From NCBI GenBank assembly GCA_963664655.2, contig OY761554.1:3348001-3412000 (forward strand): a stretch of 64,000 nucleotides of DNA, read 5' to 3'. Position 1 is the first letter of the stretch, and every line of letters begins with the position of its first letter. Shown piece by piece: positions 7,636 to 16,346 of the stretch. The stretch comes from Desulfospira sp963664655 (GTDB lineage Bacteria > Desulfobacterota > Desulfobacteria > Desulfobacterales > Desulfobacteraceae). A model generated the notes under the pieces. It saw only the letters and a program-made list of their open reading frames with translations, was not told where the DNA came from and ran no database searches. Made by a program: the position numbers and the translations under genes.

Positions 7636-9027
7636 CTAACATTTGTCTGCTGCCTGTTTAATCCGGGCCACGGTTTTTTCTTTTCCCAGTGCCAGCAGCA
7701 TTTCAAATATGCCGGGGCTTACCGTGGTGCCGGTAACGGCGACCCTGAGCGGCTGGGCAATCTTGCCGAATTTAAGCCCGGTCTTCTCCATGATGGCTTT
7801 GAAAACATTCTCAAGGGTTTCCTGGTTATAAGTTTCCAGGGCTTCAATGGCATTGCCTGCCTGTTCGAGCATGGGCCGGATGTCCGGTGTGAGAAATTTT
7901 TGAGCTGCTTTTTCATCAAACGCCACATGGTCCAGATAATAGAACCTGGCCCCTTCCGCCATCTCCTTGAGGGTTTTGGCCCTGGGTTGAAGGGTTTCAA
8001 TCACCCCCCTGGTGAATGCGTCTTCGCCGGCGTCAATGCCCAGTTCATTGAGGTGGGGAACCAGTTGGGAGACAAGCTCTTCAGGGCGTTTGGCCTGGAT
8101 ATGCTTGGCGTTGAGAGCCGTCATCTTGTTCATGTCAAACATGGAGGCTGACCGGCCAAGGTGTTCCAGATCAAATTTTTCAATCAAATCCTGCCGGGTG
8201 AAAAATTCCTGATCGCCATGGGACCAGCCCAAGCGGACCAGGTAGTTGATCACGGCATCGGGCAGAAAGCCCATGGCCTTGTATTCCCCTACGGACATGG
8301 CACCATGCCGTTTGCTCAACCGGGCCTTGTCCGGGCCAAGCACCATGGGGACATGGCCGAAAACCGGCAGGGGGGCATTCAGGGCCTCATAAATCAGGAT
8401 CTGTTTGGGGGTGTTGATCAGGTGGTCATCTCCCCGGATAATGGTGTTGATGCCCATGGTCAGGTCATCGACCACCACGGCCAGGTTATACATGGGGGAG
8501 CCGTCGCTTCTCTGGATGATGAAGTCGTCCATTTCCGCATTCTGAAAGGCGGTATCCCCCTTGACAATGTCCTTTACAATGGTCACCCCGGTGTCCGGGG
8601 TCCTGAGCCGGACAACGGTGTTGTCCCCTTTTTTGAGCCCCAAGTTCCGGCATTTGCCGTTGTACATGGGTTTAAGCCCTTTGGCTTTGGCCTGTTCGCG
8701 CATCTCATTGACCTCTTCGGGTGAGCATGAGCAGTAGTAGGCATGGCCTGAGGCGACCAGTTTTTCAATATACCCTTTATAAATATCGTATCGCTGAGTC
8801 TGAAAATAGGGGCCCTCGTCCCAGTCGATGCCCAGCCATTCCAGAGATTCCAGGATGGCGGCCGTTGATTCGTCCGTTGATCTGGCCTGGTCTGTGTCTT
8901 CGATTCTGAGGACAAATCTGCCTTGGGTTTTTCTGGCGTAAAGCCAGTTAAACAGCGCCGTCCTTGCCCCGCCAATGTGCAGGTAGCCGGTAGGTGAGGG
9001 GGGAAAGCGGGTGATGATGGTGTCCAT
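7636..9027 (-). CDS. gltX: Glutamyl-tRNA synthetase
   Basis: Charges tRNA(Glu) (and possibly tRNA(Gln), which the GatB encoded nearby would then amidate). The 463-residue protein has the HIGH-type motif PSPTGYLHIGGAR at residues 9-21, the cysteine cluster CSCSPEE at about 98-104, and the KLSKR-type motif KARLSKRHG near residue 239. The anticodon-binding C-terminal half is complete. Divergent from the rpmF operon. Confidence 0.98.
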   Translation of the reverse strand: MDTIITRFPPSPTGYLHIGGARTALFNWLYARKTQGRFVLRIEDTDQARSTDESTAAILESLEWLGIDWDEGPYFQTQRYDIYKGYIEKLVASGHAYYCSCSPEEVNEMREQAKAKGLKPMYNGKCRNLGLKKGDNTVVRLRTPDTGVTIVKDIVKGDTAFQNAEMDDFIIQRSDGSPMYNLAVVVDDLTMGINTIIRGDDHLINTPKQILIYEALNAPLPVFGHVPMVLGPDKARLSKRHGAMSVGEYKAMGFLPDAVINYLVRLGWSHGDQEFFTRQDLIEKFDLEHLGRSASMFDMNKMTALNAKHIQAKRPEELVSQLVPHLNELGIDAGEDAFTRGVIETLQPRAKTLKEMAEGARFYYLDHVAFDEKAAQKFLTPDIRPMLEQAGNAIEALETYNQETLENVFKAIMEKTGLKFGKIAQPLRVAVTGTTVSPGIFEMLLALGKEKTVARIKQAADKC

Positions 9028-9324
9028 ATAGGTTCTCCAGTTTCTGGTTTTTTTAAATTAATAGAGGCATTACCTACCATAAAACCAATCAATGGGCAAT
9101 GTAAAGAATGGAGACCGTTAGACCGGAAACGGGAGAACGGATTTGCGATTCCGTTGGGTGTTGTGCATCCGGTCTCCGGTTTCCGGTCTCCGATCCAATG
9201 GTCTTGTCCTCACAGCAAAACAACAAAAAACATTGACTATTTTCACTGACTGGGGTATCTAAGTTTGTTTTATCGCAATTGGATGTAAATGGTAAGAATA
9301 ACCATAAAACGTTAGGAGAGAACA
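9028..9324. other. gltX-rpmF divergent intergenic region with inverted CCGGTCTCC arms
   Basis: Two arms built from CCGGTCTCC/CCGGTTTCC-type units face each other: 9112-9136 reads GGAGACCGTTAGACCGGAAAC, and 9171-9192 reads the complementary sense. Similar ACCGGAAAC words occur at 3780-3815, 10206-10222 and 49806-49834. Beyond the inverted arms lies the rpmF promoter. No gene seen. Confidence 0.6.
9233..9261 (+). promoter_or_regulatory. Sigma70-type promoter for rpmF operon
   Basis: TTGACT (9233-9238), 17-base spacer, TATCTA (9256-9261), followed 64 bases later by the rpmF ATG with an AGGAGAG ribosome site. Spacing and position are good for the long forward operon starting with rpmF. Confidence 0.55.
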
Positions 9325-9510
9325 ATGGCAGTACCAAAGCAGAAAAGCTCCAAGGCAAGGGGCAGAAAAAGACGGACCCATTACAAAACAAGCGCCCCCA
9401 CGGTAACCCTGTGCCCGGAATGCCAGGAACCCAAACTGCCCCATACGGCCTGCCCCGAATGTGGTGCATATAAAAACAGAAACGTGAATGACCCGGAACC
9501 TGAGGATTAG
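9325..9510 (+). CDS. rpmF: 50S ribosomal protein L32
   Basis: A 61-residue L32 with the usual opening MAVPKQKSSKARGRKRR and a four-cysteine zinc ribbon (CPEC near residue 35 and CPECG near residue 48). First gene of the run rpmF-acpP-rpiB-glyA. An AGGAGAG site lies just upstream of the ATG. An in-frame ATG farther upstream (9279) was not used because the family start is exact here. Confidence 0.97.
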   Translation: MAVPKQKSSKARGRKRRTHYKTSAPTVTLCPECQEPKLPHTACPECGAYKNRNVNDPEPED

Positions 9511-9525
9511 AACAGGAGCCTTTGC

Positions 9526-9759
9526 ATGACAATCGAGACCAAGGTAATAAAGGTGATTGCGGAAAAAATCCAGGGCATTGATATAGAGGATGTGGTTCCC
9601 GAGGCATCCCTGGTGGAAGATCTTGGAGCGGATTCATTGACCATAGTGGAACTGGTCATGTCAATGGAAGAGGTGTTTGAAATCGAAATTGACGATGATG
9701 ATGCCCAGGCCCTGGTAACGGTTCAGGACGCCATCGATTATATAAAGAAAAAATCATAA
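9526..9759 (+). CDS. acpP: Acyl carrier protein
   Basis: A 77-residue ACP carrying the phosphopantetheine attachment motif LGADSLTIVELVM; the serine is about residue 37. The DDDDA stretch and helix IV (VQDAIDYIKKK) are typical. It carries growing acyl chains in fatty acid synthesis. It lies 15 bases after rpmF, without the plsX/fab genes that often surround it. Confidence 0.97.
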   Translation: MTIETKVIKVIAEKIQGIDIEDVVPEASLVEDLGADSLTIVELVMSMEEVFEIEIDDDDAQALVTVQDAIDYIKKKS

Positions 9760-9769
9760 GGACAGGGCC

Positions 9770-10225
9770 ATGAACGCTGAAAACGCCGTTATCATCGGAT
9801 GTGACCATGCGGCCGTTGAATTAAAGGAAAAGATTAAAAAATACCTTCTGGACCGGGGGCTTGAGGTGGAAGACGCCGGGACCCATACAACGGACTCCGT
9901 CAACTATGTGGATTACGGCAAAAAGGTGGCCGGTGCCGTATCCAGGGGAGAGTACCCCAGAGGAATCCTGCTGTGCGGAACCGGTATCGGCATGTCCATT
10001 ACGGCCAACCGGTTTAAAAATGTCCGGGCCGCCCTGTGCTCCGATGTTTTCAGCGTAAAAATGAGCCGCCTTCACAATGATTCCAATATTCTTGTCATGG
10101 GCGGCCGGATTTTAGGTGATATTCTGGCCTTTGAGCTGGTTGCCACCTGGCTGGAAACCCCCTTTGAAGGGGGCCGCCACTTAGAAAGGATTCAATCCAT
10201 AGACCACCCGGAAACCGGAAAATAG
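9770..10225 (+). CDS. rpiB: Ribose 5-phosphate isomerase B
   Basis: RpiB interconverts ribose 5-phosphate and ribulose 5-phosphate. The 151-residue protein has IIGCDHAAVELKE at the start, the catalytic-loop GILLCGTGIGMSITANRF around residues 65-82 (Cys is the family base), and the C-terminal LVATWLETPFEGGRHLERI signature. Ten bases after acpP. The last residues overlap a small CCGGAAAC repeat. Confidence 0.96.
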   Translation: MNAENAVIIGCDHAAVELKEKIKKYLLDRGLEVEDAGTHTTDSVNYVDYGKKVAGAVSRGEYPRGILLCGTGIGMSITANRFKNVRAALCSDVFSVKMSRLHNDSNILVMGGRILGDILAFELVATWLETPFEGGRHLERIQSIDHPETGK

Positions 10226-10252
10226 AAGACAGGAAACAAGAGAGCGCAAACA

Positions 10253-11518
10253 ATGGACAGCACACCGGAAACATCATCTAACGGATCTCTGATTGCTCAA
10301 GTGGATCCCCAAATCGCACAGGTTATTGAAAGGGAGACTGTCCGGCAGGAGCTTGGGCTCAATCTCATTGCATCTGAAAATACGGTCAGCAAAGCCGTTA
10401 TGGCGGCCCAGGGATCGGTCCTGACCAACAAATACGCCGAAGGGTATCCCGGCAAACGATACTACGGCGGGTGCGAATTTGTGGACCAGGCCGAAAACCT
10501 GGCCATTTCCCGGGCCAAAGAACTTTTCAATGTAGCGTACGCCAATGTCCAGCCCCATTCAGGCTCCCAGGCCAATATGGCGGTGTACTTTTCGCTGCTG
10601 TCCCCCGGTGACCGGATCCTGGCCATGGACCTGTCCCACGGCGGTCATCTTACCCATGGGGCCGGTGTCAGCTTCTCAGGCAAATTGTTTGATTTTAAGC
10701 ATTACGGCCTGTCCCCGGAGACCGAGACCATTGACCTGGATCAGGTAAGAACGCTGGCCAAAAAACATTCCCCCAAACTCATTGTGGCCGGTGCCAGCGC
10801 CTATCCCCGGATTATCGACTTTAAGGGATTTGCCGACATAGCTGCGGAGACCGGGGCCTTGTTCATGGTGGACATGGCCCATGTGGCAGGCCTTGTGGCG
10901 GCCGGGGTTCACCCAAGCCCCGTAGGCCTTGCCGACGTCATCACCTCCACCACCCACAAGACCCTCAGGGGGCCTAGAGGCGGACTGATTCTGGCCTCCC
11001 AGGAATATGCCCAGAAGCTGAATGCCAATATTTTCCCCGGTATTCAGGGCGGGCCCCTCATGCATGTCATTGCGGCCAAGGCCGTGGCCTTTAAGGAAGC
11101 CCTGGCGCCTGAATTTAAAACCTACCAGGCCCAGGTGGTTAAAAATGCCGCCGCCCTGGCCTCGGTAATCATGGAACGCGGCTACAAGCTGGTGACCAAC
11201 GGAACGGACAATCACATGGTTCTGGTGGATTTTACCGGCAGGGACATCACGGGAAAAGAGGCGGAAGAACGGCTGGGCCGGGCCCATATCACGGTAAACA
11301 AAAATACCGTGCCCAATGAAAAACGCGGGCCTTTTGTGACCTCTGGCGTCCGGATCGGCGTGCCCCTGGTCACTTCCAGGGGAATGAAGGAAGATGCCGT
11401 AAAACAGATCGCCGGCTGTATCTGTGATATCCTGGACAGCGAAGCCAAGGTTGAAAAAACCGCTGCCCGGGTCAAAGAGATCTGCCTGGCCTATCCCCTT
11501 TACGGAGACCCGTCCTGA
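10253..11518 (+). CDS. glyA: Serine hydroxymethyltransferase
   Basis: PLP enzyme converting serine plus tetrahydrofolate to glycine plus methylene-tetrahydrofolate. The 421-residue protein shows LNLIASEN, NKYAEGYPGKRYYGG, MDLSHGGHLTHG, the VDMAHVAGLVAAG block and the PLP-lysine motif TSTTHKTLRGPRGG with Lys near residue 238. It ends only one base before the dCMP deaminase ATG, indicating coupling. Complete and normal in length. Confidence 0.98.
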   Translation: MDSTPETSSNGSLIAQVDPQIAQVIERETVRQELGLNLIASENTVSKAVMAAQGSVLTNKYAEGYPGKRYYGGCEFVDQAENLAISRAKELFNVAYANVQPHSGSQANMAVYFSLLSPGDRILAMDLSHGGHLTHGAGVSFSGKLFDFKHYGLSPETETIDLDQVRTLAKKHSPKLIVAGASAYPRIIDFKGFADIAAETGALFMVDMAHVAGLVAAGVHPSPVGLADVITSTTHKTLRGPRGGLILASQEYAQKLNANIFPGIQGGPLMHVIAAKAVAFKEALAPEFKTYQAQVVKNAAALASVIMERGYKLVTNGTDNHMVLVDFTGRDITGKEAEERLGRAHITVNKNTVPNEKRGPFVTSGVRIGVPLVTSRGMKEDAVKQIAGCICDILDSEAKVEKTAARVKEICLAYPLYGDPS

Positions 11519-11519
11519 T

Positions 11520-11981
11520 ATGAATCCGCCTGACCGCCCTTCCTGGCATGAATATTTTAAGGGCATTACCGATCTGGTGGCCCAGCGGGCCACATGCACC
11601 CGAAGGAAAGTCGGGGCGGTTCTGGTCAAGGAAAAGCGGATCCTGTGTTCAGGCTACAATGGCGCGCCGGCCGGCATTCCCCATTGCAGTGAAACCGGAT
11701 GTTTAAGGGAACGGCTCAATGTGCCGTCCGGGGAAAAACATGAACTGTGCCGGGGGGTCCATGCGGAACAGAACGTTATTATCCAGGCTGCCTTTCACGG
11801 TATCCCGGTGAACGGCGCTGACCTTTACTGCACCAATCAGCCCTGTTCCATCTGTGCCAAAATGATCATCAATGCCGGCATTAAGAAGGTCTACTACTGG
11901 GACGGCTATGATGATCCCTTAAGTATAGAAATGTTTGGTCAGGCCGGGGTAGAACTGATCCGTCTTGATCAGGTGGAATGA
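11520..11981 (+). CDS. dCMP deaminase (ComEB family)
   Basis: Deaminates dCMP to dUMP for thymidylate synthesis. The start is the ATG at 11520, which overlaps the glyA stop region (TGATATG), giving 153 residues. A longer in-frame opening inside glyA is rejected because homology starts at RPSWHEYF. Zinc deaminase motifs: HAEQN around residue 80 and CTNQPCSIC about 28 residues later; the N-terminal C-x-R-R-x-V-G region is also present. glyA next door supplies the methylene-tetrahydrofolate used with dUMP. Confidence 0.93.
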   Translation: MNPPDRPSWHEYFKGITDLVAQRATCTRRKVGAVLVKEKRILCSGYNGAPAGIPHCSETGCLRERLNVPSGEKHELCRGVHAEQNVIIQAAFHGIPVNGADLYCTNQPCSICAKMIINAGIKKVYYWDGYDDPLSIEMFGQAGVELIRLDQVE

Positions 11982-11983
11982 AT

Positions 11984-12016
11984 GCCAACAGCTAAAGGCT
12001 AACAGCCAAAAGCCAA
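11984..12016 (+). repeat. Heptamer repeat tract A (GCTAAMR type)
   Basis: Degenerate GCCAACA-GCTAAAG-GCTAACA-GCCAAAA units fill the gap between the dCMP deaminase gene and nrdR. Smallest member of the heptamer family listed at 15804, 16826, 22883, 27406 and 35618. Confidence 0.75.
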
Positions 12017-12029
12017 GTGAGAACTCATT

Positions 12030-12536
12030 ATGAAATGCCCATACTGTGGAAAGATGAATACCAGGGTGATCGATTCCCGGCCGGGCAAGATTGAGTTTGA
12101 GGTCCGCCGCCGAAGAGAGTGCCAGACCTGTAATCAGCGGTTTACCACCTACGAACGGATTGAACAGACCCCTGTGGTGATCATCAAAAAGGACGGCCGC
12201 AGGGAAGAGTACGACCGCGAAAAGGTCCTCAAGGGGATTAAAAAGGCCTGTGAAAAACGGGCCATTTCCATTGAACTCATCGAAAAAATGGTGGACAGCC
12301 TTGAAAAAGAGCTGCGGGAAGGCAGTGACCGGGAACTTGCGTCCACCATTGTCGGGGAAAAAATCATCCAGGCCTTAAAAGGCGTGGATGATGTGGCCTA
12401 TGTCCGGTTTGCCTCGGTTTACCGGGAGTTTAAGGACGTGGCGGATTTTATTCAGGAATTAAAAAGCCTGATCCCCAAAGAGTGTCAGCCCATCGAATTT
12501 GATCAGATAACCGGCAAGGCCGATGACGGATCATGA
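12030..12536 (+). CDS. nrdR: Transcriptional repressor NrdR
   Basis: NrdR senses ATP/dATP and represses ribonucleotide reductase genes. The 168-residue protein has an N-terminal zinc ribbon (CPYC at 3-6 and CQTC around 31-34) with the RRRREC and RFTTYER signatures, followed by an ATP-cone domain starting at VIIKKDGRREEYDREK. The next gene, ribD, overlaps it by 14 bases. Confidence 0.97.
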   Translation: MKCPYCGKMNTRVIDSRPGKIEFEVRRRRECQTCNQRFTTYERIEQTPVVIIKKDGRREEYDREKVLKGIKKACEKRAISIELIEKMVDSLEKELREGSDRELASTIVGEKIIQALKGVDDVAYVRFASVYREFKDVADFIQELKSLIPKECQPIEFDQITGKADDGS

Positions 12537-13620
12537 ATACATGTCTCAGGCCCTTTCCCTGGGGTTAAAGGGAAAGGGGTTTACGTCTCCCAACCCCTGT
12601 GTCGGGGCCGTGGTGGTAAAAGACGGCCGTATCGTGGGCAAAGGATGGCACCATGCCGCAGGACAGCCCCATGCCGAGGTTGAGGCCATTGAAGACGCCA
12701 AAGGCCATACACAAAACGCCACCATCTATGTGACCCTGGAGCCGTGCAATCATTTTGGACGGACCCCGCCCTGCACCCAAAAAATTATTGGCAGCGGCAT
12801 CACCCGGGTGGTGGTGGGGTGCAAAGATCCCAATCCCAATGTCTGCGGCGGGGGGATCAAAACTCTTGAAGCCCACGGTATCAAGGTTACCTCCGGGGTG
12901 CTGGAAGATAAGGCCCGCACCCTGATAGAAGATTTTATCTGGTATACCTTAACCAAGCGCCCCTTTGTCACGTTAAAATGTGCGGCCACCCTTGACGGCC
13001 GGATTGCCACTTCCACCGGTGATTCCAAATGGATCACCGGTGAGGCGTCCAGAGGCCTGGGCCATCGCTTAAGGCATGAATCAGACGCCATTTTAATTGG
13101 TTCAGGCACCCTTGAGGCCGATAACCCGTCGCTTACCGCCCGGATTCCCGGACAGAAGACAAAAGATCCCATCCGAATTGTTCTGGATTCAAATTTAAAG
13201 ATATCCCCGGAGGCCAGGGTGATCCAGCAGGATTCGCCATGCCATACCATTATTGCCTGCGGCCCCGGAGCGTCGCCTGAGAAAAAAAGGGGTCTGGAGA
13301 AAGCCGGGGCAAAAATCCTGGAGCTTGGGATGACGGATACCGGGCTTGATTTAACGCAACTTGTGATTAAGTTAGGTCAGATGTCTGTCATGAGCCTGCT
13401 CATTGAAGGGGGCGGGAAAGTGGCCTCTTCGGCGCTGAAGGCCGGAATTGTCAACAAGGTCTGCTATTTCATGGCCCCTAAAATTCTGGGCGGCAGCGAC
13501 GGGGTCCCGGTTTTCGGAGGGAAGGGGCCTGAAAAAATCAGCCAGGTGTTTACCTTTAAACGAATGACCGTGGAACGGGTTGAAGAAGATATTCTGGTGC
13601 AAGGGTATTTAAAGGAATAG
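12523..13620 (+). CDS. ribD: Bifunctional riboflavin deaminase/reductase
   Basis: Catalyses the second and third steps of riboflavin synthesis. The 365-residue protein has an N-terminal zinc deaminase domain (PNPCVGAVVV; HAEVEAI; EPCNHFGRTPPC) over about residues 1-145. The C-terminal NADPH-dependent reductase domain starts near RPFVTLKCAATLDGRIA and includes LIEGGGKVASSAL. It begins inside nrdR (14-base overlap). Confidence 0.97.
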   Translation: MTDHEYMSQALSLGLKGKGFTSPNPCVGAVVVKDGRIVGKGWHHAAGQPHAEVEAIEDAKGHTQNATIYVTLEPCNHFGRTPPCTQKIIGSGITRVVVGCKDPNPNVCGGGIKTLEAHGIKVTSGVLEDKARTLIEDFIWYTLTKRPFVTLKCAATLDGRIATSTGDSKWITGEASRGLGHRLRHESDAILIGSGTLEADNPSLTARIPGQKTKDPIRIVLDSNLKISPEARVIQQDSPCHTIIACGPGASPEKKRGLEKAGAKILELGMTDTGLDLTQLVIKLGQMSVMSLLIEGGGKVASSALKAGIVNKVCYFMAPKILGGSDGVPVFGGKGPEKISQVFTFKRMTVERVEEDILVQGYLKE

Positions 13621-13626
13621 GAAAGG

Positions 13627-14289
13627 GTGTTTACCGGTATCATAGAAAGCCTTGGAACCATTGAACGGATTCAGTCCCAGGGGGAGGGCAGAATCCTTCA
13701 TATCCGGTCGGACCTGGACCTGACCGAGAGCCGGATCGGGGATTCCATTGCCGTGAACGGGGCCTGCCTGACCGCCGTCAGCCTGGGCAAACAGAATTTT
13801 TCCGTGGATGTGGCCCCGGAAACCATTGACCGGACCAGCTTAAAGTCTGCAGGACCCGGCACCCGGGTCAACATTGAGCGGGCCTTAAAACTGTCCGCCA
13901 GAATAGACGGCCATCTGGTGTCCGGCCATATTGACGGAACCGGAACCATTGCCGGCATATCCAGACGGAGCAATGCCGTTATCGTTGATATTCAGGTGGA
14001 CCCTGTCCTTGCCCGGGACATGATCGAAAAGGGATCTGTGGCGGTAGACGGGATCAGCCTGACCATCAACCAGTGCCGGGACAATGGATTTGAAGTCAGC
14101 GTTATTCCCCACACGGCTGCCGTGACCACCATCGGATTTAAAAAGCCCGGGGATCTGGTCAATATTGAGACGGACATGCTCGGCAAATATGTCCGCAAGA
14201 TCCTGGGACGGCATCTGCCAGACAATAAAGAGGAAAGCCCCGAACAGGGGATCTCTCTGGGCATGCTGGCCCAGAACGGATTTTTGTAA
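13627..14289 (+). CDS. ribE: Riboflavin synthase alpha subunit
   Basis: Dismutates two 6,7-dimethyl-8-ribityllumazine molecules to riboflavin. The 220-residue protein opens with MFTGIIESLGTI from a GTG start and contains the two lumazine-binding repeats: GDSIAVNGACLTAV in the first and KGSVAVDGISLTIN in the second. A GGAAAG ribosome site precedes it. Located between ribD and ribBA. Confidence 0.97.
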   Translation: MFTGIIESLGTIERIQSQGEGRILHIRSDLDLTESRIGDSIAVNGACLTAVSLGKQNFSVDVAPETIDRTSLKSAGPGTRVNIERALKLSARIDGHLVSGHIDGTGTIAGISRRSNAVIVDIQVDPVLARDMIEKGSVAVDGISLTINQCRDNGFEVSVIPHTAAVTTIGFKKPGDLVNIETDMLGKYVRKILGRHLPDNKEESPEQGISLGMLAQNGFL

Positions 14290-14378
14290 CTTGGATATGG
14301 GATATGGGACCTGGGACTTGAGAAGAGACGTTGAAGTCAATCCCCAAGTCCCCGGTCCCAAGTCCCATGTCTTTTAAC
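14290..14378. repeat. Inverted arms of GGGACYT heptamers between ribE and ribBA
   Basis: Left arm 14297-14321 reads ATGGGATATGGGACCTGGG and onward; right arm 14343-14370 reads the complement (CCCAAGTCCCCGGTCCCAAG and onward). Units are 7 bp, GGGACYT-like. The transcript could fold into a long hairpin within the rib operon. It does not match an FMN riboswitch. Confidence 0.7.
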
Positions 14379-14392
14379 TAAAGGATAATACA

Positions 14393-15598
14393 ATGCCTCA
14401 CATCACCATAGAACAGGCAATTGAAGATATTAAGAACGGGAAAATGGTCATCCTGGTGGATGATGAAGACCGTGAAAACGAAGGGGACCTGACCATGGCC
14501 GCAGAGGCCGTCACCCCGGAGGCCATTAACTTCATGGCCATGTACGGCAGGGGACTTGTCTGCCTTTCCCTGGATTCCAGTATTGCGGACCGGCTGGACC
14601 TGCCCCTGATGGTGGATCACAACACCTCCCAGTTTGAGACGGGATTTACCGTATCCATTGAAGCCAAAAAGGGTGTGACCACCGGGATCTCCGCTGCTGA
14701 CCGGGCCACCACCATCCTGACCGCCGTGGCAGATGACACCACCCCGGCAGACATTGCACGGCCGGGCCATATTTTCCCCTTACGGGCCAGGGACGGCGGG
14801 GTCATGGTCCGGATAGGCCAGACCGAGGGGTCTGTAGACCTTGCCCGGCTGGCGAGGTTGAAACCGGCCGGGGTGATCTGTGAGATCATGGATGAAGACG
14901 GCACCATGGCCAGAATGCCTTCCCTGGAAGCATTTTCCGAAAAACACGGCATCGGCATCTGCACGGTGGCCGATCTGGTAAAGTACCGGCTCAAGACCGA
15001 GATTTTTGTCAGAAGGGCGGCCCAGACCGTTATCCCCACAAGGGTAGGGGGTGAGTTCACCATTATTGCCTATGAAAACGACATTGACAACTTAACCCAT
15101 ATTGCCCTGGTCAAGGGGGATGTTGACCCTGAAACACCCACCCTGGTCCGGGTTCATTCCGAATGCATGACCGGCGATATCTTTACCTCCTTGAGATGCG
15201 ACTGCCAGGAACAATTGTACCAGGCCATGGCCATGATCAAAAAAGAGGGGGCCGGGGTTATTTTGTACCTGCGCCAGGAAGGGCGCGGGATCGGGCTTGT
15301 CAATAAACTCAGGGCCTATGAATATCAGCGTCAGGGGCTGGATACCGTGGAGGCCAACGAGATTCTCGGGTTTAAGGCGGATATGAGAGACTATGGGGTC
15401 GGGGCCCAGATTCTGGTGGACTTAGGGATTCGCAAGATCCGTTTGATGACCAACAACCCCAAAAAAATGGTGGGGCTTGACGGATACGGATTAAGCCTGG
15501 TAGAGCAGGTGCCCATTGAGGTTGAACCCAATCCCCATAATAAGGGGTACTTGAAATGCAAGCAGGCCAAGATGGGGCATCTGCTCCACATGCAATAA
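14393..15598 (+). CDS. ribBA: Bifunctional DHBP synthase / GTP cyclohydrolase II
   Basis: Makes both riboflavin precursors. The 401-residue fusion has an N-terminal 3,4-dihydroxy-2-butanone-4-phosphate synthase domain (DDEDRENEGDL at residues 23-33, TGISAADRATT) over roughly 1-200. The GTP cyclohydrolase II domain contains VHSECMTGDIFTSLRCDC with zinc-binding cysteines, LRQEGRGIGL, and LMTNNPKKMVGLDGYG. Order ribD-ribE-ribBA-ribH-nusB is standard for this lineage. Confidence 0.98.
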   Translation: MPHITIEQAIEDIKNGKMVILVDDEDRENEGDLTMAAEAVTPEAINFMAMYGRGLVCLSLDSSIADRLDLPLMVDHNTSQFETGFTVSIEAKKGVTTGISAADRATTILTAVADDTTPADIARPGHIFPLRARDGGVMVRIGQTEGSVDLARLARLKPAGVICEIMDEDGTMARMPSLEAFSEKHGIGICTVADLVKYRLKTEIFVRRAAQTVIPTRVGGEFTIIAYENDIDNLTHIALVKGDVDPETPTLVRVHSECMTGDIFTSLRCDCQEQLYQAMAMIKKEGAGVILYLRQEGRGIGLVNKLRAYEYQRQGLDTVEANEILGFKADMRDYGVGAQILVDLGIRKIRLMTNNPKKMVGLDGYGLSLVEQVPIEVEPNPHNKGYLKCKQAKMGHLLHMQ

Positions 15599-15601
15599 TA
15601 A

Positions 15602-15727
15602 GTGTTTGAACGAAATCTTACCCATCTGCTGCGTTGCCTCACAATTTTGAATCCTCACGTACTTTATGTACGCTCCAGTTCAAAATTGCTTGCGCCTTGC
15701 ATCTGGGCAAATTTTCATCCCAACACC
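15602..15727 (+). repeat. Dispersed palindromic element, full copy 3
   Basis: Starts 3 bases after the ribBA stop. Outer ends GTGTTTGAACGAAATCTTACCC and GGGCAAATTTTCATCCCAACACC. Inner stem CAATTTTGAA/TTCAAAATTG, apical hairpin CGTAC-tttat-GTACG. The stem sequence again differs from the other copies and is again fully paired. Confidence 0.9.
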
Positions 15728-15803
15728 GGGGCCTTGAGAAATTGGGTTTGCAAAAAAAAATATAGTTAAAAAATTCAGCCGTCAGCATATTGAAGACAGA
15801 TAA

Positions 15804-15851
15804 CGGCTAAATGCTAACAGCTAAAAGCTAATGGCTAACAGCTAACCGCTT
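15804..15851 (+). repeat. Heptamer repeat tract B
   Basis: About seven GCTAA-based 7-bp units (GGCTAAA, TGCTAAC, AGCTAAA, AGCTAAT, GGCTAAC, AGCTAAC) immediately upstream of the ribH ribosome site. Confidence 0.8.
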
Positions 15852-15866
15852 TTATAAGGAAAACAA

Positions 15867-16343
15867 ATGCCGCAGATTATTGAAGCCGGACTTCAGGCAC
15901 AGGGGAAAAAATTCGGGATTATCGTGTCCCGGTTTAATGATTTTATCACCTCCAAACTGGTGGAAGGGGCCGTGGATGCCCTGATCAGGAGCGGGGGAGA
16001 CGACAAGGACATTGATCTGGTAAAGGTGCCCGGCGCCTTTGAGATCCCGTTGATGGCCCAGAAAATGGCCGGCCTGAAAAAATATGACGCCCTGATCTGT
16101 TTGGGGGCTGTGATCCGGGGGGCCACATCTCATTACGATTACGTCTGTGCCGAAGTGTCAAAGGGCATTGCGGCGGTAAGCCTTGAGGCCGGTATTCCGG
16201 TTATGTTTGGCATCCTGACCACCGATACCATTGAACAGGCCATTGAACGGGCCGGCACCAAGGCCGGGAACAAAGGATTTGAAGTGGCACTGGGGGCGGT
16301 TGAAATGGCCAACCTAAGTGCTGCCATAAAAAAGGCCAAATAA
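15867..16343 (+). CDS. ribH: 6,7-dimethyl-8-ribityllumazine synthase
   Basis: Condenses the RibA and RibB products to lumazine. The 158-residue protein has the RFNDFITSKLVEGA N-terminal region, VPGAFEIP, LGAVIRGATSHYDYV with the catalytic His, and GILTTDTIEQAIERAG. It is followed after three bases by nusB. The gap to ribBA is occupied by a palindromic element and heptamer repeats rather than by a gene. Confidence 0.97.
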   Translation: MPQIIEAGLQAQGKKFGIIVSRFNDFITSKLVEGAVDALIRSGGDDKDIDLVKVPGAFEIPLMAQKMAGLKKYDALICLGAVIRGATSHYDYVCAEVSKGIAAVSLEAGIPVMFGILTTDTIEQAIERAGTKAGNKGFEVALGAVEMANLSAAIKKAK

Positions 16344-16346
16344 TTT

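Noticed and set aside
14290..14392. FMN riboswitch in front of ribBA (also before ribD and ribH)
   Set aside because: The conserved RFN blocks are absent; the gaps contain only inverted heptamers, a palindromic element or repeats.
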